A DNA stretch of 64,000 bases from Bradyrhizobium sp. NP1. Its GTDB lineage: Bacteria > Pseudomonadota > Alphaproteobacteria > Rhizobiales > Xanthobacteraceae. The notes beneath the pieces were generated by a model. It had not been told where the DNA came from and made no database searches. It saw only the letters and a program-made list of their open reading frames with translations. The DNA is taken from positions 6,364,001 through 6,428,000 of the forward strand of contig NZ_CP127385.1 of the NCBI RefSeq assembly GCF_030378205.1, read 5' to 3'. This document shows positions 62,247 through 64,000 of the stretch, piece after piece (the stretch's first letter is position 1; the number at the start of each line of letters is the position of its first letter). A program made the translations under genes and the position numbers.

Positions 62247-63288
62247 GATCCCTCTCCGCATATGTTCGGCCGCATTACTGAAACGAGTCCGGCAGTCGAA
62301 GCGTTCCGTGAATTCCGATCCCGAAGTTCCTTTTATTCTTCCGCTCTTCTTCTTCGATTTCGAAGTAGTGCTTCCTATTCCGATGTCGAATCAGCATCAG
62401 CACAATGGGTCAATTGGACACTCGGTCGAGTTTGTTGCGCAACGCACCACGCAGGCACTCACTGAGTTACGAACAGGCAATTGCCCAGTTTTTATGCGAA
62501 AGGCTCCCTGCCTGCTCCGATTATTAGACAATGTAGCGATGCCGCCACATCCGGACAGCTACGGGAACCTTCCAGTTCCGCTAGAATTGTAAATCCGTTA
62601 CTTCGCGGCAGAAGCTGTGCGGTCTTTCCCGAACGCACTCTTCGATCGATGCCGGCACCATGATCAACAGATGAGATGAACGGGACCACAACACCATTGT
62701 CCCGAGATATCGCGCGATCACACGCCGGTATAATCAAACTAGGCAGCAAGTCGTAGCCGCAACCGCCCGGGACGGAGCAGGCCGCGCAATCACAGCTCGC
62801 ATAGCCGTGATGCCGGGAGGGCAAGCCGCGCGTCGCGATGCCGCATCGCGCGTGAGCGACGCCATGGCCGGCTACGCGCGCGACGCTCATGTCCGGGATC
62901 GCGGTGACAGCGATAGCGACGCGGCCGCGTCGCGCACGCGCCTGCTTGGAACGCGTCTCGGCGTTACGCATGTCAGGCCCCCTCGTCGCGCTTGCGCGAC
63001 CCCTGCTCCAGGCCATCCTGCCAATCCAATGTGGAATCTACGTGATTCGTCGCCATTCCGAGATGCCTAGTTTTGGTGTCAATCGGTCTTATTTTCGGAC
63101 CCACAGGCTTGTTAGCCTATGCAAAATCCGGTCCGGACGGCGGCAGGATCGAACCTTCGCCATATGCGTTACCGCTCTGGGGCCGCATGTGTTTCTGCTG
63201 CCGGCCGTCTCGACCCCGATGGTTGACAAATCCGCGTCCCGCCGGATGCTGGAACCCGCCGACGCCCGCTTGAAGAGAAACAGGCATC
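62247..63288. other. Long divergent intergenic region without a clear gene
   Basis: More than 1 kb between divergent prkA and transaldolase. Several short frames exist on both strands, but none has a family pattern with a good ribosome site. The prkA side (62300-62480) is AT-richer with T-rich runs, as in a promoter or long leader. TTGACA at 63223-63228 lies about 60 bases before the transaldolase start and may be a -35 element. No tRNA or strong terminator was seen. Confidence 0.55.
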
Positions 63289-64000
63289 ATGAATCCCGTC
63301 AAAGCACTCGAAAACCACGGCCAATCCGTCTGGCTGGACTTCCTCGCCCGCGGCTTCGTCGCCAACGGCGACCTGCAGCACCTGATCGACAGCGACGGGG
63401 TCAAAGGGGTGACATCCAACCCCTCGATCTTCGAGAAGGCGATCGCGAGCTCAGACGAGTATGACAGCGCGATCGGCAAGGCGCTCAAGGGCGGCGACCG
63501 CCCGGTGGCGGCCCTGTTCGAGCAGCTCGCGGTTGCGGACATCCAGCATGCGGCGGACGTGCTGCGGCCGGTCTACGACCGCCTCCACGGCAAGGACGGC
63601 TTCGTCAGCCTCGAAGTCTCGCCCTACCTCGCCACGGACACCAAGGGCACGATCGCGGAGGCAAGACACCTCTGGAAGGCGGTCAGGCGCAAGAACCTGA
63701 TGATCAAGGTGCCGGCCACACCCGAGGGCCTGCCGGCGATCGAGCAGCTGATCGGCGAAGGCATCAGCGTCAACATCACGCTTTTGTTCTCGCAGAAGGT
63801 CTACCTGCAGGTCGCGGAAGCCTACCTGGCCGGCCTGGAAAAATATGTCGCAGGCGGCGGCGACCCCTCCCACGTCGCGAGCGTGGCGAGCTTCTTCGTC
63901 AGCCGCATCGATACCGCTGCCGACAAGCAGCTCGACGACAAGATCGCCAAGGCCAATGACCCGAGCGAAAAGGAGCGTCTCGCCGCGCTCAAGGGCAAGG
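63289..64000 (+). CDS. tal: Transaldolase (partial; probably fused to phosphoglucose isomerase)
   Basis: 237 codons from ATG 63289 to the window edge, no stop. LWLDFLARGFV-like start (QSVWLDFLARGFV), VTSNPSIFEKAI and VSPYLATDTKGTI are transaldolase blocks. The Schiff-base Lys is K140 in LMIKVPAT, and VNITLLFSQKVY follows. It moves a dihydroxyacetone unit between sugar phosphates in the pentose phosphate pathway. In Bradyrhizobium this N-terminus, as I recall, belongs to a two-domain protein with phosphoglucose isomerase; the second domain lies beyond the window. Confidence 0.93.
   Translation, partial: MNPVKALENHGQSVWLDFLARGFVANGDLQHLIDSDGVKGVTSNPSIFEKAIASSDEYDSAIGKALKGGDRPVAALFEQLAVADIQHAADVLRPVYDRLHGKDGFVSLEVSPYLATDTKGTIAEARHLWKAVRRKNLMIKVPATPEGLPAIEQLIGEGISVNITLLFSQKVYLQVAEAYLAGLEKYVAGGGDPSHVASVASFFVSRIDTAADKQLDDKIAKANDPSEKERLAALKGK

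Noticed and set aside
62492..63016. Minus-strand frame between prkA and transaldolase
   Set aside because: No ribosome site of note and no recognisable domain; composition changes along its length.

Overview
The window reads as chromosomal DNA of a GC-rich alphaproteobacterium of the Bradyrhizobium/Rhodopseudomonas type. The evidence is gene content (a pqqABCDE operon, PrkA-YeaH-SpoVR, intracellular PHB depolymerase, malonyl-CoA decarboxylase, many lone solute-binding proteins), the codon style, and several families of intergenic palindromic repeats that I associate with that group from memory. No rRNA, tRNA, CRISPR array, prophage or transposase was found. Gene density is high and both strands are used.

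Layout. 0-5.4 kb: a cut exported protein, an Ala/Pro-rich membrane-anchored protein, two sulfurtransferases (SseA-like and a single-domain rhodanese), then a CoxE-like VWA protein, a GlsB-type membrane protein and a MoxR AAA ATPase. 5.4-9.6 kb: a minus-strand set of GMC oxidoreductase, GNAT acetyltransferase, SMP-30 lactonase and an AraC/GyrI-like regulator. 9.9-16.5 kb: a lone Leu/Ile/Val-type binding protein, small exported proteins, cupin, GST, PhaZ and a secreted amidohydrolase. 16.8-19.6 kb: LapA-like, patatin and GntP permease. 19.7-26.4 kb: three more lone solute-binding proteins, a membrane protein, two tandem VOC proteins and a LysR regulator. 26.5-34.6 kb: an RND efflux pair, an MFS transporter divergent from an AraC regulator, and malonyl-CoA decarboxylase. 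34.6-35.6 kb: repeat-rich DNA without convincing genes. 35.6-44 kb: a small secreted protein, a hybrid sensor kinase with an ethylene-receptor-like membrane domain, a CDF-type transporter, an enolase-superfamily enzyme, a bestrophin-like protein, glutathione peroxidase and amidase.

43.9-51.4 kb is a PQQ region: a di-haem cytochrome c and a PQQ-type sugar (sorbosone) dehydrogenase lie beside pqqA-B-C-D-E and a translationally coupled S33 peptidase. The cofactor, a likely user of it, and a possible electron acceptor are therefore adjacent. 52.7-57.4 kb holds a three-gene 2-oxoacid oxidoreductase whose first subunit is a GltD-like flavoprotein with ferredoxin clusters (KorCAB type). 57.5-62.2 kb (minus) is the stress operon prkA-yeaH-spoVR. 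After about 1 kb without a clear gene, the window ends inside a transaldolase, probably the N-terminal part of a transaldolase/phosphoglucose isomerase fusion.

The most interesting items are: the sensor kinase that keeps the Asp and Cys of the ethylene-binding site but has Arg in place of the copper-ligand His; a VOC pair in which one member keeps and the other has lost all metal ligands; the pqqA-pqqB spacer with a strong predicted stem and an array of 13-bp repeats; and the S33 peptidase overlapping pqqE. All functional statements rest on reading motifs by eye; no database search was run.
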